Source: Pseudarthrobacter sp. NamB4 (GTDB lineage Bacteria; Actinomycetota; Actinomycetes; Actinomycetales; Micrococcaceae). Taken from it: a stretch of 64,000 nucleotides of DNA. Below, in pieces: positions 46,951-55,882 of the stretch (the stretch's first letter is position 1; each line of letters begins with the position of its first letter). The notes beneath the pieces were generated by a model. The model saw nothing but the letters and a program-made list of their open reading frames with translations. It searched no databases and was not told the DNA's origin. The stretch is from NCBI RefSeq assembly GCF_005796185.1, contig NZ_VAHM01000007.1:124001-188000 (forward strand), in the 5' to 3' direction. Both the position numbers and the translations under genes were made by a program.

Positions 46951-47844
46951 ATGACAGACCAGTACACCTTCCGAAATCCGGTTACCGCCTATGAGAAGAT
47001 TTCGCCGCCGGAGCAGCACCAGCCCGAGCCCGGCCTGGACGCCGAACTGACCCCCAAGGCCGACCTCGGCGAGGAGACCTACCGCGGTACCGGCCGCCTG
47101 GACGGGCGGAAAGCGATCGTGACGGGCGCGGACTCCGGGATCGGCGCGGCAACGGCCATCGCCTTCGCCCGGGAGGGCGCCGACGTCGTACTGTCCTACC
47201 TGCCGGAAGAGGAGGAGGATGCCGCCCGCATCGCCGGCATCATCGAGGCCGCCGGCCGCAAAGCAGTAAAGGTTCCGGGCGACCTCAAGGACGCCTCCGT
47301 CTGCCGCGACGTGGTGGACACAGCCGTTGCCGTGCTGGGTGGAATAGACATTTTGGTTAACAACGCCGGAAAACAGGTTACCCAGGAGGACCTCACCGAC
47401 ATCACGGACGAGCAGTTCGACCACACGCTGAAGACCAATGTGTATGCGATGTTCTGGCTCACCAAGGCAGCACTGCCCCACATGCCGGCCGGCTCCACCA
47501 TCATCAACACCACGTCCATCCAGGCCTACAACCCGTCACCCACGCTGCTGGACTATGCCACCACCAAAGCCAGCATCAACAACTTCACCAAGGGCCTGGC
47601 CCAGCAGCTGGCACCCAAGGGCATCCGCGTCAACGCGGTGGCCCCCGGACCCATCTGGACTCCGCTCCAGGTCAGCAGCGGCCAGCCCAAGGAGGAATTG
47701 CCCGAGTTCGGGCAGTCCACTCCCCTGGGCCGGGCGGGCCAGCCGGCGGAGCTCGCTCCCGCGTACGTCTTCCTCGCTTCGGCGGAATCCAGCTACGTGG
47801 TGGGCGAGACGCTGAACGTCAATGGCGGCAACCCCACCCCCTAA
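46951..47844 (+). CDS. Stress-type short-chain dehydrogenase (YghA/GSP39 group)
   Basis: A 297-residue NAD(P)-dependent oxidoreductase. TGADSGIGAAT is the Rossmann cofactor loop, VNNAGKQ the NNAG motif, TTS with YATTK the catalytic Ser/Tyr/Lys set. The extended N-terminus (about 40 residues before the fold, PEQHQPEPGLDAELTPKADLG) marks the group that includes E. coli YghA and B. subtilis general stress protein 39. ATG after AGGAGG. A palindromic GTAAGCATGCTTA element lies about 56 bp upstream. Confidence 0.93.
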   Translation: MTDQYTFRNPVTAYEKISPPEQHQPEPGLDAELTPKADLGEETYRGTGRLDGRKAIVTGADSGIGAATAIAFAREGADVVLSYLPEEEEDAARIAGIIEAAGRKAVKVPGDLKDASVCRDVVDTAVAVLGGIDILVNNAGKQVTQEDLTDITDEQFDHTLKTNVYAMFWLTKAALPHMPAGSTIINTTSIQAYNPSPTLLDYATTKASINNFTKGLAQQLAPKGIRVNAVAPGPIWTPLQVSSGQPKEELPEFGQSTPLGRAGQPAELAPAYVFLASAESSYVVGETLNVNGGNPTP

Positions 47845-47847
47845 GAG

Positions 47848-48309
47848 TCAGTCCCCATCCTGCTGCGTGAGCAGGGCGTCCGTGGCCTCGTCAGGCTGGC
47901 CGTCAAAGAACTGGGCCAGGACGGTCTTGAATACCGTTTCACCCGGCGCTGCGCGAAGGAACAGCGTCATGGACGAATGCAGTTTGCGGGCGTCGACGCC
48001 GCCCAGGATCTCCTGGGCGGCGGCGCGGCCGGCGTGGTTGGTCAGCGCCTGGCAGCATTCCAGCAGCCGCGGGCCCAGGACCTCATGGTCCAGGTACGCC
48101 CGGGCTTCATCAAGTGAGGTGATGGCGTATTTCCGGGAGGTAGGGCTTTGGCCGAGGCCGGCCAGCTGCGGAAAGATGAACCACATCCAGTGCCCTGTCT
48201 TGTTCCCGAGCTGCAGCTCGGCCAGCGCCTGCCCGTAGGTGCCGCCCTTCCCGGTGCCGCCGCTGTCCTGGGCGGTCACAAAGCGTTCCAGGTCATAGGG
48301 ATCGTTCAT
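47848..48309 (-). CDS. DUF1810 protein
   Basis: A 153-residue cytoplasmic protein with the DUF1810 hallmarks NDPYDLERFVTAQD, GHWMWFIFPQLAGLG, SRKYAITSLDEARAYL and MTLFLRAAP. Function unknown, similar in fold to a calpastatin-like helical bundle. ATG at 48309 with AAAGGAG upstream. It overlaps the AlkD-like stop by 17 bp. Confidence 0.92.
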   Translation of the reverse strand: MNDPYDLERFVTAQDSGGTGKGGTYGQALAELQLGNKTGHWMWFIFPQLAGLGQSPTSRKYAITSLDEARAYLDHEVLGPRLLECCQALTNHAGRAAAQEILGGVDARKLHSSMTLFLRAAPGETVFKTVLAQFFDGQPDEATDALLTQQDGD

Positions 48310-48880
48310 GGTTTTCTCCTTTGTGCGGGGCTTCAACGCTTTTGTACGGGACTTCGGCGCGGCAACACTCAAGGAAGGCTGCTGCCGCGCGCAGCTGCCG
48401 GTCCGGATCCTGGCTCCACCTGGCAAGAACCACGTTCGCCTTCTGGCGGTCGCGGCCCGCCAGCCCCGAGACAAGGGGCGCCACAACATCACCCAGCAGC
48501 GGTGTTGCCAGCTCAGGGCTTTCCGCCGAGCGCAAAAAGCCCTCAATCCGCGTCAGGTCTGAGTGGCTCAGGAGTTTCCACCTTGACTGCAGTAGCACGA
48601 CGGCGGCGAGCCGCCGCTCAAAGACCGGCCTGGCACCCGGTTTCGGCCGGCCCCATAATGCTGATGCGAGCAGGACGACGCCGTCGCGGTCCAGCTCCTT
48701 GAACTTCCGAAGCGCGTCCCGGACAGTGCCGCGGACGGCGCCCACCGAGGAACCGTAGGAGGCGAGGCTCCCGCCCAGGCGGGACTCGACGTCGTCCGCC
48801 CGGTACCAGGCGCCCTCATTCTGCAGCGTGCGGTCAACAAAGCCGGCGACGCCGGCAATGTAGTCCGGGGAGCTGCTCAT
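48293..48880 (-). CDS. AlkD-like DNA alkylation-repair protein, apparently eroded and short
   Basis: A 195-residue protein resembling AlkD (HEAT-like repeat DNA glycosylase): the series FERRLAAVVLLQSRWKLLSHSDL and IEGFLRSA matches AlkD, and NVVLARWSQDPDRQLRAAAA the later helix. Where AlkD has a WALVD-like stretch with its key Trp and Asp, this protein reads LATPLLGDV, so those residues seem missing. It ends about 50-60 residues earlier than AlkD, with the last 15 codons running over the DUF1810 ribosome site. It may be a decayed gene. ATG at 48880 overlaps the DksA-like stop (ATGA). Confidence 0.6.
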   Translation of the reverse strand: MSSSPDYIAGVAGFVDRTLQNEGAWYRADDVESRLGGSLASYGSSVGAVRGTVRDALRKFKELDRDGVVLLASALWGRPKPGARPVFERRLAAVVLLQSRWKLLSHSDLTRIEGFLRSAESPELATPLLGDVVAPLVSGLAGRDRQKANVVLARWSQDPDRQLRAAAAFLECCRAEVPYKSVEAPHKGENHERSL

Positions 48881-49236
48881 CGGGCCCGGCCCACGGCCGC
48901 ATGCAGGATACAGACCGCAGTCCAGGGCCTGGCCTCGAGCCGGCCGTCCGCGATGTCTTCCCCGCAGACGGCGCACGTGCCGTAGGTACCGTCCGCAATC
49001 CTCGCCAACGCTGCCTCCACCTGGTCAAGGCCGGCAGTGCTTTGCCTGAGCAGGGCCGACGCCTGTGAGAGCTCAAACGCGATGGTGGGGCCCTCGGGAT
49101 CGTGCTCGTCGTCCACATTCGAGTCCTGGCGTGCAAAATTGGCCGAGGCGATGTCAGCGCGCAGTGCCGGGAGCAGTGCCACCTTCCGCTCCCGTTCCTC
49201 CTCAAGGAGTATCCGGAACCTCTCGAAATCAGGCAT
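48877..49236 (-). CDS. DksA/TraR-type zinc-finger protein
   Basis: A 119-residue protein: an N-terminal helical region (residues 1-30), a central coiled coil (DQVEAALARIADGTYG) and a C4-type finger CAVCG..CILH (C88, C91, C109, H112). The last ligand is His instead of the usual Cys. DksA-like proteins bind RNA polymerase and aid the stringent response, but this short actinobacterial form may differ. ATG at 49236. Confidence 0.85.
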   Translation of the reverse strand: MPDFERFRILLEEERERKVALLPALRADIASANFARQDSNVDDEHDPEGPTIAFELSQASALLRQSTAGLDQVEAALARIADGTYGTCAVCGEDIADGRLEARPWTAVCILHAAVGRAR

Positions 49237-49273
49237 GGGAAAAGCCTACTCGGGCAACGCCTACACTGTTTTC

Positions 49274-49866
49274 ATGCGCCCCCAAGGAGCACCAGGTAGC
49301 TGGCTGGCGCCGCCGCGGGCCAGGGGCCGGCGGCAGCGTGCGGCCTTGCTGGCACTTGCAGGAGCAGCAGCCGGCATGGTCTCCTGTTCCGTCCCGGAGC
49401 CGCCGACGGCAACGGAACAGCCCCCGGTAACAGTGGAGATTAACCAGTCCCGCGACCAGTACGGCAAGCAAGCCATTCAACTGCAGTTCACGAACGTATC
49501 CGGAGGCAGGCCACTGCTTCGGCATTGCTGACCCGCCCCGGGCAGCCCGCGCGCCAGGAAATGACTGTCGTCGCAGCCGACCCCTTCGGAGTCCTTGTGA
49601 GGAACAACACCGAACTATGTTTCGCCGGGGCGGCGGACGCGGTGGCTGGCTTCGCACTCGGCTCCCATCTTGAGGTCGGCGGCGAAGGCCGTAGCGCCGT
49701 CGTCCGCCTGACTGTGGCACCAAAGCCGAAAGCTGCCGGCCCGGCGCAGGCCTTTACGATTGCCACCGTGAACGGGCGGGAAGGCCAGCTGAAAATTGCC
49801 GCCGGAGACGTTTTGCGTGCGCAACTTTATGACTTTGTTACGAAGACCTGCAACGTGGAGCAGTAA
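49274..49866 (+). pseudogene. Decayed lipoprotein gene with internal frameshift
   Basis: The first frame starts MRPQGAPGSW, carries a hydrophobic stretch ending GMVSCSVPE (a lipobox-like AGMVSC), then VTVEINQSRDQYGKQAIQLQ and stops at 49531. The second frame (from about 49520) continues with VVAADPFGVLVRNNTELC and ends YDFVTKTCNVEQ. Both halves look like a single lipoprotein family, with deletions between them. A -10-like TACACT 6 nt before the ATG suggests an old leaderless promoter. Confidence 0.65.
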
Positions 49867-50023
49867 ATCCTTATCACGCGAGGTCAGAAGGGGCGGGGCG
49901 CCCTGGAATCCAGTCGTTTGCTAAACCGAGAGAAGCGCCTCGCATGTTACCCAAATGTGACTTTTGGGTGCGAAGCAGGTTATGGTCTTCTGGTGTCCCT
50001 CTCAAACGGGACATTCCCGTCAG

Positions 50024-50207
50024 TATGCCGAGCCCTGCCACTGAACCGGGAACCAATCGCTTTCCAGCTGGCAGGGACGGGGGAACCAAGTTTCCACGGC
50101 CGTAACAGGCCTTGGGGTTAAGTCGATAGCGCCTCTGTCCCGCACAGAGCCGCTGCCGGCCGGGTATCTCCAACCCGAACCCGACAGCTCACCCCGCAGG
50201 CATGGGA
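50024..50207 (+). ncRNA. c-di-AMP riboswitch (ydaO-yuaA class)
   Basis: The leader of the LysM-NlpC/P60 gene carries conserved ydaO segments in order: GCCGAGCCCTGCCACTG, GGGGAACCAAG, GGCCTTGGGGTTAAG, GTATCTCCAACCCGAACCCG, and ACAGCTCACCCCGCAGGC, closing with GAGAGGCG just before the start. In actinobacteria this riboswitch sits upstream of cell-wall hydrolase genes and shuts them off when cyclic di-AMP is high. Exact ends are approximate. Confidence 0.9.
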
Positions 50208-50220
50208 GAGGCGATCAACT

Positions 50221-51093
50221 GTGTCAAAAAATTCCACCACCGCCCGTCACCGCGCGACTCCGGCCCGCTCAATCGTGCTGCAGGGCTTGGCTGTCTCGGC
50301 CAAGTCGCAGGCCCGGACACTGAGCCGCCCGGCCCTCGCCGTTGCAGCTGCATCCGGCATTGCGTTTGGCGTCGGAGCTCCGGCGCACGCAGGCGTGACC
50401 GGCCCGGACACCACCGAAACCACTAACGTCCAGGCCACGGCGGCTCCCGCTGCCGCCGTTGCTGCCCCCGCAGCACCTGCTGCAAACGTTCACACCGTGG
50501 TCTCCGGTGACACCCTCGGAGCCATCTCGGCCTCCTACGGCGTCAGCCTGAACGATGTCCTGTCTGCCAACGGCCTCTCGATCTCCACGATCATCTACCC
50601 GGGCGACCAGATCAGCATTCCGGGTGCCGGCTACGTTGCTGCGGCCCCGGCTGCCGCTCCGGCTCCCGTCCAGACTGCTGCCGCCACCGCACCGGCAAAC
50701 ACCGGCATGGGCCTGTCCTACGCCTCCACCACGGCGGCGCCGGCTCCTGCTCCGGCTCCTGCTCCTGCTCCTGCCGCAACCGGCACGGGCACCGGCGCAG
50801 CCATCCTGGCTTCGGCCTACGGCCAGCTCGGCGCTACCCAGGACTGCACCGCCATGGTGGAGCAGGCACTGCGCAGCGTCGGCAAGTCCGTTGGCGACCT
50901 GGCCCCCGGGCAGTTCTACCAGTACGGCTCGACCGTCGGCACCCCTGCCCCGGGTGACCTCGTCATCACCGCCGGCCACGTCGGCGTCTACGCCGGCGAC
51001 GGCCAGGTTGTCAGCGGCGGCGTGGACGGCTACAAGACCGAGGTCCACTCCATCAGCTGGCTCGGCGGGGCCTCCTTCGTCCGGGTAGCGTAG
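50221..51093 (+). CDS. Secreted LysM and NlpC/P60 cell-wall hydrolase
   Basis: A 290-residue exported protein. Signal peptide to about residue 58 (ALAVAAASGIAFGVGAPAHA), LysM domain at about 90-134 (VVSGDTLGAISASYGV), an Ala/Pro repeat linker at about 140-187, and a C-terminal NlpC/P60-type domain with nucleophile C209 (TQDCTAMVEQAL) and H253 (AGHVGVYAGDG). It should cleave peptidoglycan peptides during growth or resuscitation. GTG start. Controlled by the c-di-AMP riboswitch upstream; a strong terminator follows. Confidence 0.94.
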   Translation: MSKNSTTARHRATPARSIVLQGLAVSAKSQARTLSRPALAVAAASGIAFGVGAPAHAGVTGPDTTETTNVQATAAPAAAVAAPAAPAANVHTVVSGDTLGAISASYGVSLNDVLSANGLSISTIIYPGDQISIPGAGYVAAAPAAAPAPVQTAAATAPANTGMGLSYASTTAAPAPAPAPAPAPAATGTGTGAAILASAYGQLGATQDCTAMVEQALRSVGKSVGDLAPGQFYQYGSTVGTPAPGDLVITAGHVGVYAGDGQVVSGGVDGYKTEVHSISWLGGASFVRVA

Positions 51094-51146
51094 TCACCCA
51101 GGACTTGGTCTAGCCGGCCCGTCCAGGGCCGAGCCGCTTCACGGAA

Positions 51147-51182
51147 GGGGCGGCAGGCGGGAGTTCTCCCGCCTGCCGCCCC
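51147..51182. terminator. Bidirectional terminator after the LysM-NlpC/P60 gene and selO
   Basis: Perfect 17-bp arms (GGGGCGGCAGGCGGGAG and complement, 51147-51163 and 51166-51182) with a TT loop, flanked by GGAA and TTTCC, between two convergent genes. Confidence 0.92.
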
Positions 51183-51204
51183 TTTCCGCGTCCCGCCACT
51201 TTGC

Positions 51205-52680
51205 TCAGGTGCCGCAGAAAGTCCGGTAGTTACCGAAGTCCTCCGGCGGCGCCTCGGTGTAGCGCTCCAGCCCCTCACGCTCCTCGTACGGGGACCGCAC
51301 AACGTCCAGGAACCGGTTGAACGGGTCAAGGTCACCCTCAGTGGCCGCTGCCAGCGCTTCCTCCACCAGGTGGTTGCGGGGGATGTACACGGGGTTCACC
51401 CTGTCCATCTGCACCGGATCGGGCTTCAGGGCTGCCCAGCGTCCGGCCCAGGCATCGAAGGCTGCAAGGTCCAGGACCATTCCACGGGCAGGCCGTGAAT
51501 TCCCGCGTGCGGTGTGCGCCAGGTTCCGGAAAAACTGTGTGTAATCAACAGGGCCGTCCTTTAGGAGTGCGATGACGCCATCCACCAGCTCGGAGGCCTC
51601 GTCCCCTTCGGCGCCTTCTGCCGGGCCTGCCGCCAGGCCGAGCTTCGCCTTCATACCGCCAAACCACGCATCGCTGTACTGGCCGCGGAATTTACCCAGG
51701 GCCTCCACAGCCGGGGCAACTGCCTGTTCCTGGTCCTCGTTGAAGAGCGGCAGCATGGCCTCGGCAAGCCGGGCAAGGTTCCACTCCGCGAGTACCGGCT
51801 GGTTGGCGTAGGCGTAGCGTCCTCCGACGTCGATGGAGCTGTAGACCGCAGCAGGGTTGAAAGCGTCCATGAAGGCGCACGGGCCGTAGTCGATGGTTTC
51901 CCCGGAGATGGTCATGTTGTCCGTATTCATGACACCGTGCACAAAACCCACGAGCATCCACTGGGCCACGAGCTTCGCCTGTGCAGCCACCACTGCCTCG
52001 AAGAGTGCGAGGTAGGGGTGCTCAGCCTGGGCGCTTTCCGGGTAATGCCTGCTGATGGCGTGGTCCGCCAGCCGGCGCAGGAGTTCCATGTTCTCCGTGG
52101 CGCGGGCGTACTGGAAGCTGCCCACCCGGAGGTGGCTGCTTGCCACCCGTGCCAAAACCGCGCCCGGCAGCATAGTGTCGCGTCGCACAAGCCGGCCCGT
52201 AGCAACGACGGCGAGGGCACGGGTAGTGGGTATGTTCAGCGCGTGCATCGCCTCGCTGACGAGGTACTCCCGCAGCATTGGCCCGACGACGGCGCGGCCG
52301 TCGCCTGCGCGGGCGAAGGGCGTCCGGCCGGAACCTTTGAGGTGAACGTCCCGCAGGCGCCCCTCGGTATCGAGGATCTCGCCAAGGAGGAGTGCGCGCC
52401 CGTCGCCCAGCAGGGGCGAGTAGCCGCCAAACTGGTGGCCGGCGTAAGCCTGGGCCACAGGCGTGGCCCCCGTCGGCACGTGGTTGCCCAGGAGGAGCCG
52501 GACGCCTTCCGGGGTGCGCAGGTATTCCGGCGACAGTCCCAGCTCGTCCGCCAGTGCGTCGTTAAGAACCAGCAGTTGGGGCTCCGGCGCTTCCTCCGCC
52601 TGCCAGGGAACGGCCAGTTCCGCCAGCTCACGGGCAAAACGGCCTTCGAAAGTGAAAGTTGATTCTGCTGCAGCAGTCAT
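51205..52680 (-). CDS. selO: SelO/YdiU-family protein adenylyltransferase
   Basis: A 491-residue pseudokinase-fold enzyme that transfers AMP to proteins in redox homeostasis. Family motifs: [41 protein letters not shown] and [22 protein letters not shown] (the DN and metal site). The antepenultimate residue is Cys489 (FCGT), the position of selenocysteine in vertebrate SelO. ATG at 52680 overlaps the stop of the upstream permease (ATGA). Confidence 0.95.
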   Translation of the reverse strand: MTAAAESTFTFEGRFARELAELAVPWQAEEAPEPQLLVLNDALADELGLSPEYLRTPEGVRLLLGNHVPTGATPVAQAYAGHQFGGYSPLLGDGRALLLGEILDTEGRLRDVHLKGSGRTPFARAGDGRAVVGPMLREYLVSEAMHALNIPTTRALAVVATGRLVRRDTMLPGAVLARVASSHLRVGSFQYARATENMELLRRLADHAISRHYPESAQAEHPYLALFEAVVAAQAKLVAQWMLVGFVHGVMNTDNMTISGETIDYGPCAFMDAFNPAAVYSSIDVGGRYAYANQPVLAEWNLARLAEAMLPLFNEDQEQAVAPAVEALGKFRGQYSDAWFGGMKAKLGLAAGPAEGAEGDEASELVDGVIALLKDGPVDYTQFFRNLAHTARGNSRPARGMVLDLAAFDAWAGRWAALKPDPVQMDRVNPVYIPRNHLVEEALAAATEGDLDPFNRFLDVVRSPYEEREGLERYTEAPPEDFGNYRTFCGT

Positions 52681-54122
52681 GGGTTAACCCTATCGCCGTG
52701 GTTGTTTGTCCGCCGGTTGACCAGCCAGGTGATGAGCCACAGGATCACACCGATTGCCATCAGTCCGCCGGCGATTTGATACTGGATCACGTTTCGGCCC
52801 ACCCACGGGCCCGCGAGGAACGCGCAGAGCAACGCTGCCACGAGCGGCAGGGGTCCCGGGGAGGTGAAGAAAACCTTCCGGTGCGGGTCCCGTTTGCGGC
52901 GCAGGACCACGCAGGCCACGTTGACCACCGTGAAGACGCACAGCAGCAGGAAGGCTGTAGTGCCGGAAAGATTTGCCACAATGTTGCTCGCGGGATCGCT
53001 GGTGACATACAGGATGAGGCCGAGTGCCAGGAGGGTGGAGAAGGCGATTCCGGCCCATGGGGTGCGGCGAACCCGCAGAACTTTCCCCAGCGGGCGGGGC
53101 AGGACGCGCTGGCGGGCCATCCCGTAAATCAGCCTGCTGGCCATCAGCATGTTGATGAGTGCCGTATTGGCGACCGCGAACACCGCCAGGAACGGAAAGA
53201 CCCTGTCGATGGGGAAGTCCGGCGATCCCTTATGGACGACTTCAAGCAGCGCAGCACCTTCCGCTTCCCTGATGCCCTCGAGTTCGATGGGCGACAGGAC
53301 GCTTACCACTGAAACCGCCACGAGCATGTACAGCAGCACCGCGATGCCCAGGCCGGTTAGCATGGTGCGGGGAAAGATTTTTTCCGGATTGCGGGTCTCT
53401 TCCACCATGTTCACCGAATCCTCGAAGCCCACCATGGCGAAGAAGGCGATGGAGGTGGCTGCCGTGACGGCCAGGAACAGTCCCTTGTCCTGGTAGTCAT
53501 TGAACACGAAGATCTCACCGGGGTTGCCGGTTCCCCGGGCCATGACGAAGAATCCGACGCCGATGACGATGCAGAGCGCGGCCATCTCAACCGCCGTGAG
53601 GACGACATTGAACTTGACGCTTTCCCCCACGCCCCGCAGGTTGATGGCGGCCAGGAGGAGCATGAAAGCAAGGGCGACGGCGGTAATGACCCCCTGCCCG
53701 GGCATGCCCATCCAGCCGTTGACTTCCAGGCCCCCAAAGAGGTTTTGGGCCAGCACGTTGGCGGACGTGGAGGCGCTGGTGATGCCCGAGCAGACGACGG
53801 CGAAGGCGACCAGGAAGGTGACGAAGTGGATGCCGAACGCTTTGTGGGTGTAAAGCGCCGCCCCTGCAGCCTGGGGATACTGCGTGACCAGTTCCAGGTA
53901 GGAGAAGGCCGTCAGCGTGGCCACCACGAACGCCAGCAGGAATGGCAGCCAGACCAGGCCGCCCACGGTGCCGGCCATGGTTCCGGTCACGGCGTACACT
54001 CCGGCACCCAGGATGTCTCCCACGATGAAGAGCAGCAGGAGCTTGGGCCCGAGCACACGCTTCAGGGTGGGCTCGGTGCCGTGGGGGGTGACGTCGGAGA
54101 CTTCTTCGGACGTGGTGCTCAT
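52677..54122 (-). CDS. APC-family amino acid permease
   Basis: A 481-residue transporter with about 12 membrane helices. The TM1 region is [23 protein letters not shown]6-like [23 protein letters not shown] is conserved in cationic-amino-acid and related transporters. It differs from the first permease in the window (10253-11509). ATG at 54122 overlaps the RNase Z stop by 4 nt; selO follows with another 4-nt overlap. Substrate unknown. Confidence 0.92.
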   Translation of the reverse strand: MSTTSEEVSDVTPHGTEPTLKRVLGPKLLLLFIVGDILGAGVYAVTGTMAGTVGGLVWLPFLLAFVVATLTAFSYLELVTQYPQAAGAALYTHKAFGIHFVTFLVAFAVVCSGITSASTSANVLAQNLFGGLEVNGWMGMPGQGVITAVALAFMLLLAAINLRGVGESVKFNVVLTAVEMAALCIVIGVGFFVMARGTGNPGEIFVFNDYQDKGLFLAVTAATSIAFFAMVGFEDSVNMVEETRNPEKIFPRTMLTGLGIAVLLYMLVAVSVVSVLSPIELEGIREAEGAALLEVVHKGSPDFPIDRVFPFLAVFAVANTALINMLMASRLIYGMARQRVLPRPLGKVLRVRRTPWAGIAFSTLLALGLILYVTSDPASNIVANLSGTTAFLLLCVFTVVNVACVVLRRKRDPHRKVFFTSPGPLPLVAALLCAFLAGPWVGRNVIQYQIAGGLMAIGVILWLITWLVNRRTNNHGDRVNP

Positions 54123-55087
54123 CTGGAGCCTCCGCGGCTTGAAGAGTTTTGTGGCGTCACGGTGTCAACAGGGTCTGCTGCGGCGGTGCGTTCCTGTGGC
54201 CAGCGCCGCCGCTGGGGAAAGTCGATCCGCTGCAGGTCACGGGCGGCTATGACCGTAGTTCCGGGCGCCTTTTCCCTCGCCTGCAGGGAAAGTGGTGCGG
54301 AGTCGTCGCCGTAGCGTGACGAGAAGTGTGTCAGCACCAGGGTGCGGGCATCCGCGCCCCCCGCCAGTTGCCCTGCCTGGCCGGCGGTGAGGTGGCGGTA
54401 CTGACCCGCCAACCCGCCGTCGTCGTTGCTGAACGTGGACTCCGCAACGAGGAGGTCGACGCCGTCAGCGAGTTCATCGGCACCTGGACAGGGTGCGGTG
54501 TCCATCACGAAGGCAAAGCGCTGCCCGGGACGCGGAACACTGACATCATCAAGACGGACGCCGGCAAGGGCGCCTTCGCGCTGCAGCCGGCCAATGTCCG
54601 GACCTTCTATCCCCGTCTCCGTGAGGCGTTCCGGCAGCAAGGTCCGGCTGTCCGGTTCCTCCAGGCGGTAGCCGTAGGTCTCTATCCTGTGTTTCAGCGG
54701 GCGGACCTGAAGTCCGTCGGCTACGCTGCCGCTGCCGCCGTGCGGGTGGAGCCTGAGGTCTATGCCGGGCGAGCTGACGGACACGAGGGCACGCACCACT
54801 TCATCCCCCGATGCCGGATAGTGAAGGTGAACCGGGTGGGCCACTCCATCGAGGGCCATGCGCGACAGCACGCCGGGCAATCCGAAGCAGTGGTCGCCGT
54901 GCACATGGGTGAGGCAGATGCGGGTGATCCGGCTGGCCGATACCCCCGCGTGGATCATCTGCCGCTGCGTCCCCTCGCCCGGATCAAAGAGGATGCCGTC
55001 ACCGTCCCAGCGCAGCAGGTAGCCGTTATGGTTCCGGGTGCGTGTGGGCACTTGGGAGGCAGTGCCAAGGATGACGAGTTCCCGCAT
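54119..55087 (-). CDS. rnz: Ribonuclease Z (tRNA 3' endonuclease)
   Basis: A 322-residue metallo-beta-lactamase-fold enzyme trimming tRNA 3' ends. HVHGDH is the HxHxDH zinc motif at about 61-66, FVMDTAPC and LVLTHFSSRYG carry further zinc residues. An early LGTASQVPTRTRNHNGYLL is the family start. ATG at 55087, with a terminator from the upstream gene just beyond it. It leads a tight rnz-APC-selO operon. Confidence 0.94.
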   Translation of the reverse strand: MRELVILGTASQVPTRTRNHNGYLLRWDGDGILFDPGEGTQRQMIHAGVSASRITRICLTHVHGDHCFGLPGVLSRMALDGVAHPVHLHYPASGDEVVRALVSVSSPGIDLRLHPHGGSGSVADGLQVRPLKHRIETYGYRLEEPDSRTLLPERLTETGIEGPDIGRLQREGALAGVRLDDVSVPRPGQRFAFVMDTAPCPGADELADGVDLLVAESTFSNDDGGLAGQYRHLTAGQAGQLAGGADARTLVLTHFSSRYGDDSAPLSLQAREKAPGTTVIAARDLQRIDFPQRRRWPQERTAAADPVDTVTPQNSSSRGGSR

Positions 55088-55098
55088 ACTTCCACCAA

Positions 55099-55132
55099 AA
55101 AGCAGGTTCCGGACGAATCCGGGACCTGCTTT
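55099..55132 (-). terminator. Intrinsic terminator of the small basic-protein gene
   Basis: Stem of about 15 bp with a 4-nt CGAA loop (AAAGCAGGTTCCGGA pairing with TCCGGGACCTGCTTT, one G-U pair) followed on the minus strand by a run of T. Confidence 0.88.
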
Positions 55133-55150
55133 CGTGGATGCTGTGGCGGC

Positions 55151-55333
55151 TCAGCGCCGCCGGAGCATTCCCATGATTCTGTTGGCTACCCCGCCGGACC
55201 TGGCTCCGGCCGCACCGGTGGTGCCGGGCGTGCGGCCGGTGGCGCTCATTCCTGGCCTGCGGACTGTTCCGCCGGTCCCGGTCTTGCCGGAAAATCGTCC
55301 AGCGGCATTCCTGATCATGCTTCCCAAGTTCAT
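55151..55333 (-). CDS. Small basic Gly/Thr/Arg-rich protein, 60 aa
   Basis: Unrecognised. Begins MNLGSMIRNAAGRFSG and ends NRIMGMLRRR: two short amphipathic helices enclose a disordered, Gly/Thr/Arg-rich middle (about 11 Arg and Lys, no Asp or Glu). ATG at 55333 has GAAGGAG 6 nt upstream, and an intrinsic terminator follows. Both signals argue for a real gene. It could bind membranes or nucleic acid. Confidence 0.6.
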   Translation of the reverse strand: MNLGSMIRNAAGRFSGKTGTGGTVRRPGMSATGRTPGTTGAAGARSGGVANRIMGMLRRR

Positions 55334-55429
55334 GCGAAACTCCTTCAGTAGTGATCCTGCCAACCGATATTCATCAGCCTGCTTATTATTTTAGCCTAGT
55401 TTTGCGCAACGTCGAGGGTAACGTCCGAA

Positions 55430-55642
55430 TCAGTGCAGGAGCCAGGACCCGTCGTGCGGCGGTTCGGGTTTCCGGCGCAGCTTGCGAATGAGGAAGAGGA
55501 AAGGCCAGGCCGCCAGCTGCAGCAGGCCTGCAACGATCAACAGGGCGACCACAAGGACCAAAACCGGTGAATACAGGAGGAACACTCCGACTGCGGCCGC
55601 GATGTAACCGCCGATCAGCGCCAGAACGGCACCGGTATCCAT
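55430..55642 (-). CDS. Small two-helix membrane protein, 70 aa
   Basis: Unrecognised. Two hydrophobic segments (about residues 4-24 and 28-51) and a basic, Pro-containing tail (RKLRRKPEPPHDG). ATG at 55642 follows AGAGGAG. A DosR-type box lies about 64 bp upstream on the same strand, and an ATGCTTAG element further up. Confidence 0.65.
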   Translation of the reverse strand: MDTGAVLALIGGYIAAAVGVFLLYSPVLVLVVALLIVAGLLQLAAWPFLFLIRKLRRKPEPPHDGSWLLH

Positions 55643-55705
55643 TGCAACTCCTCTGACATGCCTGGATGAGCCTGGTCGCAGGAAGGCCAGCAGAAGAGGT
55701 GTTTA

Positions 55706-55721
55706 TGGTCGGAAAGTCCGG
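55706..55721 (-). promoter_or_regulatory. DosR-like box A, upstream of the 70-aa membrane protein
   Basis: On the minus strand CCGGACTTTCCGACCA, matching the DosR consensus GGGACTTTNNNCCC-type in its left half and in part of its right half. It is 64 bp before the start at 55642. Confidence 0.45.
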
Positions 55722-55882
55722 TCGCTGGGACGACCTTTTCGGGCGGCCACTAAGCATCCCTCCGGAATGCCGGGATATATCATCCAATCTGCAACGGCGG
55801 CCGCATACTTCCTAACGGTCATCCAAGAATACTCCCCCGCCGGGAGGCGGGAAAGAACCTTCCATCCTCCCCGACGATCCCC

